Below are positions 1 to 10,385 of a stretch of DNA of 64,000 nucleotides, one piece after another (position 1 is the first letter of the stretch; every line of letters begins with the position of its first letter). Source of the DNA: Cephalotus follicularis (Eukaryota > Streptophyta > Magnoliopsida > Oxalidales > Cephalotaceae); NCBI GenBank assembly GCA_001972305.1, contig BDDD01000893.1, positions 310,001-374,000 of the forward strand, given 5' to 3'. The notes beneath the pieces are model-generated. The model searched no databases and was not told the DNA's origin. It saw only the letters and a list, made by a program, of their open reading frames with translations. A program made the translations under genes and the position numbers.

Positions 1-366
1 ATCAATAACCCCCATTTTCTCAAATATTCGCTCTAGGAGGCTTAACCACGCCTTTGCTGCGCTCTATAAGTAGGGGCTAGAATCTACTAGTTCCCAATAC
101 TTGAGCTAATAATGTGACTGCTTGCATCAACTCAGACTGGCCACCTACAACTATTGGAGAATCTGCATCTCAGGGTTTGCTTGCACTACAGGCTCCACAG
201 GAGGAACATCTTGATCCACATGTGGTCAAGAGGTTGTCCTGCTACCACCTCTGCCACGTTTTCTACCGTGACCACGGGGTATCATTTATTTCACATGCAA
301 CAACAAGATATCACTATTCGCCATATTCTCTATATACAATGCATTTTCCGTAGAATCCCAAACCTC
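1..366 (-). pseudogene. Ty3/gypsy gag N-terminus, minus strand, runs off the left edge
   Basis: Read on the minus strand, this stretch follows directly on a primer-binding site and encodes a broken gag start: a basic RGRGG-type stretch near 240-270, then a proline-rich part (VPPVEPVVQ), then AAKAWLSLLERIFEKMG near the left edge. The last block matches the start of the gag capsid domain of gypsy elements, where a conserved tryptophan lies just ahead of a 'leucine-glutamate-lysine-isoleucine-phenylalanine' helix. Several in-frame stops interrupt it, so it is a relic. The rest of the element lies outside the window to the left. The reading is inferred from position and short motifs; no zinc knuckle or pol domain is visible here. 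Confidence 0.55.
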
Positions 367-378
367 GCTCTGATACCA
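367..378 (-). other. Primer-binding site complementary to initiator tRNA-Met
   Basis: The plus strand reads GCTCTGATACCA, the reverse complement of the TGGTATCAGAGC site used by most plant LTR retrotransposons. It lies 4 bases inside a TG dinucleotide at 383 (TGACATGATCCG) that is the likely LTR end, which fixes the element as minus strand. Confidence 0.8.
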
Positions 379-495
379 AAACTGACATGATCCGTCCCAC
401 TGGACCTTAACCCTACTGAACGGACCGTGCTATACTTCAAATACTAACTTTGCACACCAACCAGCTTGTTTTGCAGAAATCAGGGCGCTAAGCCC

Positions 496-725
496 CGAGG
501 TCTGCCTTAGCTTTCTGAGCCTTTCTTAGCTCCTTTGCTCTAAGGTCTGACCTCTACCTTTGAGGTCTGCCTTCTTGCATTGAGGTCTAACTTCGATCAT
601 TGAGCTATGATCTCTTCCTCTGATCTCTATCCTCAAGGTCTGCTCTAGCATTCGGAGCTCTGCCTTTAACTGTTTGAGCTCCGCCTTAACATTATGAGCT
701 CTTCCTTCTGCTGTGTGAGCTCTGA
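496..725. repeat. Short-motif array, GAGGTCTGCC / GAGCTCTGCC
   Basis: Roughly a dozen imperfect copies of a 10-14 base unit with core GAGGTCTGCC or GAGCTCTGCC, spaced 15-30 bases apart. The array follows TTTTGCAGAAATCAGGGC at about 473-490. Comparable but different short-motif arrays occur in other LTRs of the window. Confidence 0.7.
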
Positions 726-1478
726 TTAGCAGAACATCTAAATAGTTGCAATAATCTATAGTTTAAACCATAATTTATATTTCCTCACTCCCGAAGGAGG
801 AATCAACAGTACTCAAATAAATTAAAATAAACAAGAGAGAACTAAGTTAGGAAATAAGACATAGAATTATAGTGGTTCGACCCAACTGTGCCTACGTCCA
901 CATCCTCAAGTACCCTTGAGGTTTCACTAGTGTAAAGTCCTTTACATGTATGAGATGATAGTTTTAGCAATATATAACTTGTCTGCTCAAAATATATAAT
1001 CAACTCAGATCATTCAAATTCAAAATCCCATATGCCCCATGTATGCACGTGAAACTTTCCTGAACTACCAGTGAATGATGTCCGTGCCCATGGTCTGCCT
1101 ATAGCAACCCAACTGCTATAGGATTGGTGAATCAGGTGGCTCACCAACTGCTGTAACAACAGAGACTTGATATGTTGCATGAGAGAATATATCATAGCCA
1201 ATGGAACTGTGGTTAATCTGCTTTTGAGCTCCTCATGACAGCATCACGGCTATAAGCCCACAAGAATCCACTGAACGAACTCAATACGCAATTAAGAGCT
1301 CCGCAACATCAGATCACATAATAGCATCAGATTCAACAGAGAGATCACATACCCATAATTAAGGAATGTGCCCATAAAATCTTATTATTCAGGGATGCTA
1401 GTATGACTATCATGCTCATCATATCTCATATCATCGTCATCTTATCAACATCCTCATACCCTTGCCTTCATGCACCAA

Positions 1479-2525
1479 AGTAAACTAGCCACACAGGCTC
1501 TATATAGTCAAACTAGCCACACATGCTCTATATCGTCAAACTAGCCACACAGGCTGTATATCATCAGACTAGCCACATAGGTTGTATATCGTCAGTTTAG
1601 CCACACAAGGTGTATATCATCAGTCTAGGCAAACAGATTGTATCTCCTCAGACTAGCCACACAGACTGTATCTTCAATATAGCCACATAGGCTGTGTATC
1701 GTCAGACTAGCCACACAAGCTGTATATTATCAGTCTAGCCACACATGCCTTATCTCATCAGACTAGCCACATAGGCCGTGTCTCCTCAGACTAGACACAT
1801 AGGTTGTATCTTCAATCTAGCCACACAGGCTGTGTCTCATACGACTAGCCACATAGACTGTATATCTTTAGAATAGCCACACAAGCTGTATATCATAAGA
1901 ATAGCCATACATGCTGTATATCATCAGTCTAGCCATACAGGTTGTATCCCGTCAGACTAGCCACACAGGCTGTATCTCCTTAGACTAGCCACACAGGCTT
2001 TATCTTAAATCTAGCCACACAGGCTGTGTATCGTCAGACTAGCCACATAGACTGTATATTGTTAGTCTAGCCACACAAGCTGTATACCGTCAGTCTAGTT
2101 ACATAGGTTGTATCTTGTCAGGCTAGCCACACAGGTTGTATCTCCTCAGACTAGTCATACATGATATATCTCCAATCTAGCCACACAGGCTGTGTCTCCT
2201 CAGACTAGCCACACAGACTGTATCTCGTTAGACTAGCCACACAGGCTGTATATCATCAGACTAGCCACACATGTTGTATCATCAACCTAGCTTCATAGGC
2301 TTTGTATATCATCAAACTAGTCACACATGTTTGTATATCATCACACTAGCCACACATGCTCTGTATATCATCAGAGTAGCTATGCAGGCTGCAAAACTGG
2401 CAGATTTAATATCAGAGTAGCCCCACAGGCTGTCACATAGACGAATATCATCAGATCAATCACACAAGCTGTAGCCACACAGGCAATATCATTAGACCAG
2501 CCACATAGGCTGTAGCCACACAGTC
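1479..2525. repeat. Minisatellite of about 29-bp units, TAGCCACACAGGCTGTAT
   Basis: About 35-40 diverged tandem units follow one another with a period near 29 bases. Each has the core TAGCCACACAGGCTGTAT followed by ATCATCAGAC or TCTCCTCAGAC. AGCC and GGCT in each core are inverted copies around ACACA, so every unit can form a tiny hairpin. The last units (about 2400-2525) are irregular and partly doubled. No reading frame spans the array. Confidence 0.9.
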
Positions 2526-2651
2526 GATATCATCAGACCACTCAAGCAATTTAGCATCATAATTCACCTCCTGCAACAACGATTATAGGTAAGGCTACAT
2601 GATGTGTACATCATCCTTCATACAATAGTGCCGGTGTAGAGTGCCTATACC

Positions 2652-3010
2652 TCTGCCTCGTCCAAGGAGCCGGCATATCCCTGCACGGACCCTAGTTCTC
2701 GTCCGAGAAACCACGTGCAACATATCTCAACCTCGTCCGATGGGCTGACATATCTCTGCATGGACCCTAGCCCTCGTCCGAGAAACCACGTGCAACATAT
2801 CTCAACCTCGTCCGAAGGGTCGGCATATCTTTGCACGTACCCTAGCCCTCGTTCGAGAAACTCAGCCATATTAACCATACCTCATACAAGGGGCCGGCGT
2901 ATTCAATGCATGGACCCTAGCCCTCACCGAGAGGCTAATCCATAACAACCATATGTCGCACGAGGGGCAGGCGTATTCAACGCACGGACCCTAGCCCTCG
3001 CAGAGAGGTT
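2652..3010. repeat. 75-bp tandem repeats with CTCGTCCGAGAAAC core
   Basis: CTCGTCCGAGAAA starts at 2698 and 2773 and recurs as CTCGTTCGAGAAA at 2848, an exact 75-bp period. Two more diverged copies follow, recognised by GGACCCTAGCCCTC near 2905-2930 and 2985-3000. Short open frames on both strands here come only from the repeat length being a multiple of three. Confidence 0.88.
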
Positions 3011-3240
3011 AACATGCCATCAGATAACCAAACACGGTCCGATAGGTGAGTAAAGGAGCTTCTGCTGTACTCACACTCAGCATACCATCATAGACCAACG
3101 GTATGCTTCAGATCCAGGCTATGGATAATCGGGAGAGTTCCCACATAGCACCCCATCATAGACAATTAGCCTACTAAGGAGAGTTGAGCGTCATACGCAC
3201 ACCTCACCCACGATCGGTATGGTATCTCATGTGGCATGTC

Positions 3241-3618
3241 TCCGACTTCCAAAACCCAAAAACATAAGATGAAGAACAAACACTACTTTTGAAATTCAAT
3301 CCATACAAATGAAATAAATGAAAATGTAAAAACCCCACAAAACAAAGATAATATAATATATTCGCATTATATTTACAAGTCAGAACACTAAATCCAATAA
3401 TAATAGGTAATTGAGATGTTTCTTATTCATGAATATGAATCAAGTGCAAACAACAAAATGTGCCATATCTATTGTGGTAGTTACGACTAGAGTTATATAA
3501 TATGGTCCTACGTAATTTAGCATTCCTTAATTGGACCACAAAAAACATATGAGAAAGTACGTAATACATGCCTTAAAACCCTAAGAAGATTAAATTAGTA
3601 CTTTGCATGAAACAAACT
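3241..3618. other. AT-rich spacer left of element A
   Basis: No gene, RNA or repeat was recognised. It is the left flank of the element A insertion; across the insertion it joins the sequence that resumes at 11067. Confidence 0.6.
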
Positions 3619-3623
3619 ATAGT
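3619..3623. other. Target-site duplication of element A, left copy (ATAGT)
   Basis: ATAGT directly precedes TGTAACACTCC and is repeated directly after the terminal CA at 11062-11066, as expected of a 5-bp LTR-retrotransposon duplication. Confidence 0.92.
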
Positions 3624-3995
3624 TGTAACACTCCGCGCCCGCAAGGCGGACATGTGGCATTACACTCAATCCAATACACAATACAATGGTCGGGACTAGC
3701 AATATAAAAATGCGGAAAACTTAAAACTTTACAATACATATCGGTTGTGGAAGAAACAATACAAATCCATCCATACAGCACAAAGCGAAGCTTTTACAAT
3801 ACAGTATTTTACAATACATCATCAATCCTTCAATACAGTGTTACAATACAATACAAAACAAATCAATCCTTTTGCTACGATGTCTCAATCAGCTCTGCGA
3901 TGCCCAAACGGTCATGCAATCGAGTCGAGTCTTCAATCTTTCTGTCCGCTGCTACCTGCTGCCCTACCTATGCCGCACACAAAGGTACAACACAG

Positions 3996-4015
3996 CCCCA
4001 CCCCGAAGGATGGGG
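3996..4015 (-). other. LTR hairpin block, element A 3' LTR
   Basis: On the minus strand CCCCATCC and GGTGGGG pair around TTCGG. The same block occurs in the 5' LTR at 9767-9786 and, with changed bases, in other LTR families of this window. Confidence 0.7.
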
Positions 4016-5035
4016 TTAGCAACACATGGCTAAGCAGAAACCCCATGCAGCATGTATGCATGTACAATGTGCAATATCGGTGACAATCAATACAATATCA
4101 ATGTGCAGTGTACAATATCAATGCATGACATGGCAAATGTACATGTACAATTGGCGATCATACTATCCGTATGACAGTGGCCCATAACAGAGCATACAGA
4201 TAGGATCTATAACAATCAATCAATGGCAGACACTCAATGGTGGTGTATGAAACACCCAATCAATCAAATAATCAATATCCTATAAAGCATGCGACCGGGT
4301 CAATACAATGTCAATCGGTTAGCGGTGATCAATCTCATGGAAGGTAGTCCTTCAAAAAGGGTGAGAGATCTATCTACGGTTTCCAAATTGATCAGGTCTG
4401 TGACTCATAGATCTTCCAGCCTATGGCTGGGTCAATACAATCTCGATGAGCTACAACCGAGGGAGCTACTGAAACCGTTAGGGAGCTACGACCCTTAAGG
4501 GAGCATCAATCGACAATCAATCGGTACCGCTCGTCAGCGGGTCAATACAATACAATAAATGAGACGATCGGCAGAATAGGTGGACAGAGTCAATGACCCT
4601 ACATGCCGCCACGAATCATTAGGTCGCTCTATAGGATCCATACAATACAATCAATCAATCAATCGAGTCAATACAATATTGGGTAAAGTCAATAAGTGGT
4701 GGTGTCTAATGGAGAAATGGGAACGTGCGTCCATCGTACCGACTTAGGCTCGCAACAACACTCACGGCTCAAGCAATCGATCGATGTATCAATACAACGT
4801 CGAAGCAAAGCAATAAATGGTGGTGCCTAATAAAGGGATGGGAACGTGCATCCATTTTACCGACTTAGACTCGCAGCAACACTCATGACTCAAACAATCA
4901 ATCGGTCAATACAATCATTAAAACTGGTTTCAAACACTTGAACACCTCAAGTGAGGCTCTGGTCAAGTGGCGATGTGAAAAGAAGTAGAAAACTAGCTTT
5001 AAAACAATTAAAAACTCCTTTCAGTACATTAGGCG

Positions 5036-5362
5036 ACGATGTCTTTGGTGAAAGACATCGACTCCTCTTTAAAATGGTGGAAAAACGTCGACGTCTTTGA
5101 AACACATAGATGTCTTTCCCTATTTGTGTGGAGACCTGGCCGAAGACGTCGACGTCCTTTAAGAAAGGCGTCGACGTGTTTCAATAAAAATAGCCTGAGA
5201 ATGCACATCGATGTTCGGCATCGACGTCTTTCCAGGGGAGAGACATCTCGAAGCAAAGACGTCGACGTCTTTGAAAGGCGTCGATGTCTTTACTGCAGAA
5301 TCAAGGATATAGCACTCGTATGAGAAAGACATCGACTTCTTTGGGCTAAGGGTCGATGTCTT
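5036..5362. repeat. GTCGACGTCTTT motif array in element A 3' LTR
   Basis: About a dozen imperfect copies of GTCGACGTCTTT or GACATCGATGTCTTT, often as back-to-back inverted pairs (AAGACGTCGACGTCTTT). They stand out as CpG-rich against an AT-rich LTR. Confidence 0.85.
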
Positions 5363-6061
5363 TTCCTGGAAAAGTCGATTTTGTGCAGAAAATAGGGCCA
5401 ATCTCGGGTCAAAATCCAATTTAAAGCCGTTATTTGAAAACCAAAGTTTACAATCAATCATTTAAGGTTAGTAAGACTAGTTACAACCTTCCAAATTCGA
5501 TTTCAATCATTCAATTTAACAATTATGTCAAGGGTTTGCTATAAACCCTAAAAACCTCAATTCAATCACTTAATTAAATCATGCAATTCAATCACTCAAT
5601 CAATAAAACAGTAGGCAATTCAGTAAAGAAGTCCTACCTTTCACTGAAGCTTCAAAGTTGAGCTAACAATCAATCAATCGGCTGAAAACGCCCAATAATC
5701 CGCTACTTTCTTGTTCAATCAGTAAGCCACCACTTGTAATCACTGTCCTTGTCGATGGAGATGCAATTCTGACTGCAAGGGATGAAGATGAAGGCTCCAG
5801 CTAGAGAGAGAGAGGGAGAAGGATAGAGAGAGAAGAGGAAATGAGAATAATGAGAGAAAAAGAGAAAGAATTGACTTAAATAGTCGATTCGATCAACTCT
5901 CCGAAACGCGGCCCAAAATCCCGACTATACATGCATATAACCAATACAATATCAATAGGTATAAGAATACCTCAATACAATAAGGTTCAGTACAGTCCAA
6001 TACGGTGTAATACGGTATGATGTATGCATGAACAGTACAAAAGGGAATTCGGATCGTCACA

Positions 6062-6074
6062 TTCTCCCCTCCTT
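6062..6074 (-). other. Polypurine tract of element A
   Basis: On the minus strand AAGGAGGGGAGAA abuts the 3' LTR, in the position where plus-strand DNA synthesis is primed in LTR elements. Confidence 0.8.
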
Positions 6075-6118
6075 AAAGGAATCTGGTCCCCAGATTCATT
6101 GGTCAAACGATCAATCAA

Positions 6119-7426
6119 TCAAATAGGAAAGGATATGTCTCTCTCATATCGTCCTCGCGCTCCCAGGTGCGCTCCATAGAACCATGATACTGCCATAGAA
6201 CACTGACCAAAGGGATGGTCTTGTACCTCAATACTCTGATTCAACAATCTGTATAGGAGTCTCTGTAAACGATAAGTTAGGTTCCAACTGAATCTGACCA
6301 TACTCAATGATGTGTGAAGGATCTCAAACATATCTCCTCAACTGAGAAACATGGAACACATCGTGTACTCCCGACAATGCTGGAGGCAAGGCAAGCCTGT
6401 AAGCAAGTCGGCCAATCCGATCCAATACCTCGAAAGGTCCAATAAAACGAGGAGAAAGCTTTCCTTTCTTCCCGAATCTCATGACTCCTTTAGTGGGTGA
6501 CACTTTGAGGAAAACATGGTCACCAACACTAAACTCTAAGCCTCTGCGATGAACATCAGCATAGCTTTTCTATCTACTATGTGCAACAATCAGTCGGTCT
6601 TTTATCAATTTCACTTTCTCTGCGGTAATCTGTACGATCTCTGGCCCCAAAATACTCTTTTCACCGACCTGATCCCAACAAACTGGAGATCGGCAATTCC
6701 TACCATATAGGGCTTCATAGGGAGCCATCTGTATGCTCTCGTGATAACTGTTGTTATATGAGAACTCAATCAAATGCAAGTAGTCATCCCAACTACCTCC
6801 AAAGTCGAGTACACATGCTCGAAGCATGTCCTCCAATGTCTGAATGGTCCTTTCGGACAAACCATCTGTTTGGGGATGAAAAGCAGTGCTGAAACTCAAT
6901 TTTGTACCCATAGCTACCTGTAACTTCCTCCAAAACCCGAAAGTGAAGCGAGAGTCTCGGTCTGAAACAATGCTGATAGGAGCTCCATGTGCTTTAACGA
7001 TCTCTTTCATGAACAATCTGGACAACTTCTCTCTAGAATAAGTCATCCGAATCGGTAGAAAGTGGGCCAACTTCGTGAGTCGATCGACCACAACCCAAAT
7101 ACCATCATGTCTGTCACGGGTCAGAGGCAACCCAGACACGAAATCCATGGTAATGTGCTCCCATTTCCACTCAGGAATGAGCAAAGGCTGAAGCAAGCCC
7201 ACCGGTCTCTGGTGCTCTGCCTTAACTTGCTGACAAGTGAGGCATCTCGATACAAACTCTGCGATTTCTCTCTTCATGTCAATCCACCAATAGCTAAGTT
7301 TTAGGTCATGATACATCTTCGTACTCCCTGGATGAACAGAGAGACGAGATTTATGAGCTTGAGAAAGAAGCTCTTCCTTCAACTCGCTAGCCAAAACTCG
7401 CACTTGTCGAATTTGGCATACAGTCG
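6119..7426 (-). pseudogene. Element A integrase and chromodomain-like tail
   Basis: The readable block (7403-6570) begins in the zinc-binding N-terminus (AHKSRLSVHPGSTKMY, then CLTCQQVK) and runs through the catalytic core. All three acidic catalytic residues are visible: Asp in ITMDF, Asp in VSDRDSRF and Glu in LSERTIQ. It is followed by the usual YNNSYHESIQMAPYEALYGR region. A stop follows VAHSR near 6570, but homologous sequence continues to about 6118: [37 protein letters not shown], then a broken chromodomain-like end finishing ERY/ILS-Y near the expected pol terminus. Frame breaks near 6190-6240 and several stops show decay. The 5' side is joined directly to the reverse transcriptase, with no RNase H between them. 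Confidence 0.88.
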
Positions 7427-8068
7427 GTGATCCCTCAAAGTTTGCAATACAATGTAGAGGTGCTGGGCATGCTCCTCATCGGTCCTGGAATAGACCAAGA
7501 GGTCGTCAATGAACACTACAATGAACTAATCCAACTACTGTCTGAACACTCGGTTCATCAGGTCCATGAAAGCCACAGGAGCATTAGTCACACCAAAAGG
7601 TATAACTAAGAACTCATACTGGCCATATCTCGATCTAAAAGCCGTCTTCGGAATATCCTCCGGTCTGACTTTCAACTGGTGGTAGCCCGATCTCAAGTCG
7701 AGCTTAGAAAACACTGTCGCTCCTCTAAGCTGGTCGAACAGCTCGTCAATGTGCGGTAGAGGGTACTTATTCTTCACTATAACTTTATTGAGCTGTCGGT
7801 AGTCAATACACATACGGAGCGATCCATCTTTCTTCTTGACAAAAAGAACAGGTGCTCCCCAAGGTGAAGCACTAGGTCTTATAAAACCTTTGTCAAGAAG
7901 ATTCTGTAACTGTATCTTTAAATCTTTCAATTCTATCGGTGCCATTCGGTACGTTGCTCGAGAAATCGGTACAGTTCCTGGTATCAAATCAATCACAAAT
8001 TCTATCTCTCTGTCCGGCGGCAACAACGTCAAATCCGGAGGAAAAACATCTCCGAACTCGCAAACCAC
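7427..8068 (-). pseudogene. Element A reverse transcriptase, truncated
   Basis: The N-terminal palm and fingers are well preserved: [34 protein letters not shown], then [15 protein letters not shown] and [21 protein letters not shown]. Two TAG stops follow VFRQ (about 7524-7536), after which [13 protein letters not shown], the catalytic box, is intact. Sequence stops at [12 protein letters not shown] and passes straight into integrase sequence near 7410-7425, so the thumb, connection and RNase H domains are missing. Lead sequence from 8068 to about 8266 still resembles the protease-RT linker. Confidence 0.88.
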
Positions 8069-8266
8069 TGGAATATCTTCCAGTTCCGGCCTTCATCTGT
8101 CAGTATCGAGCACATGTGCCAGAAACCCCTGGCATCCCTGTCGTAACAATCTGTCCGCATGCAAAGCCGAAATCATCGGAACAAACAATGGCTCTAAGGT
8201 GCCAAGAAATCGAAAAGGTGGTCGTCCCGGAGGACTGAAAACCACTACTTTCCGATGACAATCCAC

Positions 8267-8638
8267 CTAAGCAAAGCTAGCAGACAACCAATCCATGCCA
8301 AAAATCACATCTAGGCAATCCATCGGTAAAACAATAAGATCGGCTAACAAGCAACAATCATCAATCTCAACAATACAATCTCTACACACTCGATTGGTGG
8401 TCGTTGACTCACTGAGAGGTATGGATACCTCCATAAAGAAAGGAAGGTACTCGGGTCTCAACCCAACATGGGAGACAAAATGCAATGCAATGAATGAATG
8501 GGATGAACCCGGATCAATAAGAACCTGCGCTGGAAGCTGAAAGAGTCTAATGGTACCTCCAATCACAACATCTGACCCTGCTGCAGCACTCGGTTCCATG
8601 GCAAACACTCTGGCCCGAACTGTCGAAGCAGAACTCAT
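8267..8638 (-). pseudogene. Element A retropepsin-like protease
   Basis: An open stretch of 123 residues with the retropepsin signature in the form LIDPGSSHSFIALHF. It continues with a hydrophobic flap region and ends VIFGMDWLSASFA, the typical second signature of plant gypsy proteases, which contains a GMDWL block. The active site reads Asp-Pro-Gly instead of the Asp-Thr/Ser-Gly of most retropepsins; this variant appears in related plant elements, so it need not be a defect. It is read between gag and reverse transcriptase, as expected of one gag-pol frame. Confidence 0.82.
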
Positions 8639-8649
8639 AGGCTACTTCC

Positions 8650-9592
8650 CCCTAGACTGCGAAGTCCCACGGGAAGAAGATGGTACACTAGCTGTCGGTC
8701 CTAGTGGAGGCGGTGCCCGCTGTGTCTGATCAAATCCTCTAGGACGAGAACTCCGAGGACAGTCTCTAGCAATATGGTCGGGACCGCCACAAACCAATCA
8801 ATGGCCCAAGAACCATCTACAATTCTCAGAAGTATTGCTGGTCTTCTGACAATGTACAGAAGGAACCGTAGCACTCTGATTACCACTCTCAGAAAGTCTG
8901 GAGGGTGTACCCTGACTAGGTGCTGAAGATCGGCCTCCTCGACGTGCGTTCCTCGATCTGCCTCTACTCTGGGAATGGGATAGATTCCCGCTATCCTGAT
9001 TGCTACCCTGAGAACCATGTGAGGGGCTACTATCTGTCTTCTGTGATTTAGCACTGCCACTGTCACTACCACTCTACCAAGAAGAAGGACTAGGCCTGGT
9101 GCGGGCTGTATTCCTCATCAGTTTAGCCTCAGCTGCAATATCCTCAAGCTGCATAGCTCGGGAAGAAATATCTGATATGGAGGTCAACCCCAAGGGAGTC
9201 AATTGCCTCCTCAAATCCAATCTCTATTCATCATCACATCCCATGATCTCAAAGATCTTTTCCAGATGGATTAGCCAAGACTCAGCAAGGGTAGGATCAG
9301 GGAGTCCTACAAATGCCGGAGGCTGCAACTTTAAGAAACGGCTCAACATGTCTTCCCTCCTTGGTCTACGTTCCACTCTAGCCTGTTGGCGTCCCATCAG
9401 AGTATGCATCTATGCCATGGTAGGACACAACTGTCTCCAAACTTCATGGTCAGCACCCACTGGTGGAGCATTGGGATCATACTCTGGAAAAGCATTACCA
9501 GGAGCCGATTCATCATCAACAGGAGCAGGGGCAGGAGCAAGGGCAGGAGCATTCCTTCCACCCCGTCGGCCACGCCTTCCTCTGTTTTCCAA
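8650..9592 (-). pseudogene. Element A gag with its central capsid part deleted
   Basis: From 9592 the minus strand reads a basic, Ala/Pro-rich start (MENRGRRGRRGGRNAPALA), then FLKLQPPAFVGLPDP and KIFEIMGCDDE, the first helices of the gag capsid domain. The sequence then jumps within a few bases (about 9224) to RRQLTPLGLTS, which belongs to the far end of capsid, so the middle is lost. A serine/arginine-rich linker and a zinc knuckle (CGGPDHIARDCP at about 8750-8790) follow. The first cysteine of that knuckle is replaced by a TGA stop. The start codon sits at the junction with the truncated LTR and may be accidental. Confidence 0.82.
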
Positions 9593-9766
9593 TACATTAT
9601 CAATCCTTTAATATAGCATTTCAATACAATACATTTCCATCTTTCACTACAATATATCAATCAGCTTTGCGGTGCCCAAGCAATCGTGTAGTCAATCCGG
9701 TCTTCAGTCCTTCTGTCCACTACTACCTGCTGCCCTACCTATGCCGCACACAAAGGTACAACACAG

Positions 9767-9786
9767 CCCCACCCCGAAGGATGGGG
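9767..9786 (-). other. LTR hairpin block, element A 5' LTR
   Basis: Identical to the block at 3996-4015: on the minus strand CCCCATCC, loop, GGTGGGG. Confidence 0.7.
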
Positions 9787-10060
9787 TTAGCCACACTGGC
9801 TAAGCAGAAACCCCATGCAGCATGTATGCATGTACAATGTGTAATATCGGTGACAATCAATACAATATCAATGTGCAGTGTACAATATCAATGCATGACA
9901 TGGCAAATGTACATGTACAATTGGCGATCATACTATCCGTATGACAGTGGCCCATAAACACTTGAACACCTCAAGTGAGGCTCCGGTCAAGTGGCGATGT
10001 GAAAATAAGTAGAAAACTAGCTTTAAAACAGTTAAAAACTCCTTTCAGTACATTAGGCGT

Positions 10061-10385
10061 CGATGTCTTTGGTGAAAGGCATCGACTCCTCTTTAAAACG
10101 GTGGAAAGACGTCGACGTCTTTAAAAGACATCGATGTCTTTCCCTATTTGTGTGGAGACCTGGCCGAAGATGTCGACGTCCTTTAAGAAAGGCGTCGACG
10201 CGTTTCAATAAAAATAGCCTGAGAATGCACATCGATGTTCGGCATCGACGTCTTTCCAGGGGAGAGACATCTTGAGGCAAAGACGTCGACGTCTTTGAAA
10301 GGCGTCAATGTCTTTGCTGCAGAATCAAGGATATAGCACTCGTATGAGAAAGACATCGACGTCTTTGGGCTAAGGGTCGATGTCT
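10061..10385. repeat. GTCGACGTCTTT motif array in element A 5' LTR
   Basis: The second LTR copy of the array seen at 5036-5362, with scattered substitutions. Confidence 0.85.

Larger units (their letters stand above)
383..3240 (-). repeat. 5' LTR of a minus-strand gypsy element (right border uncertain)
   Basis: The LTR starts at TGACATGATCCG beside the primer-binding site. Its far end is not certain: a candidate lies near 3230-3240 (GTGGCATGTC), but I see no clear TG..CA pair or target-site duplication. It holds three separate repeat blocks (496-725, about 1479-2525, 2652-3010). A stretch near 870-940 (GTGGTTCGACCC...CTACGTCC) resembles part of copia LTRs such as the one at 45781-46105, so this may be a composite. 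No gene is seen. Confidence 0.45.
3624..6061 (-). repeat. 3' LTR of element A (full length)
   Basis: It runs from TGTAACACTCCGCG to GGATCGTCACA. The polypurine tract lies immediately to its right. The region 4200-4900 is full of CAATACAAT and CAATCAATC words. The LTR also has the conserved hairpin at 3996-4015 and a GTCGAC motif array at 5036-5362. A GA-rich stretch lies near 5802-5850. The small open frames inside are not genes. Confidence 0.92.

Noticed and set aside
1479..2525. Regular ~29-bp repeats suggesting a CRISPR array
   Set aside because: Units are directly tandem and diverged, without unique spacers, and lie in a plant LTR; it is a minisatellite.
2645..2945. Overlapping open frames on both strands with repeated protein text
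   Set aside because: They arise because the 75-bp repeat is a multiple of three; no domain, and both strands are open equally.
5029..5461. Open frames on both strands in the GTCGAC arrays (also 10053-10485)
   Set aside because: Translations only mirror the DNA motif (VDVF, TSMSF); the region is inside LTRs.
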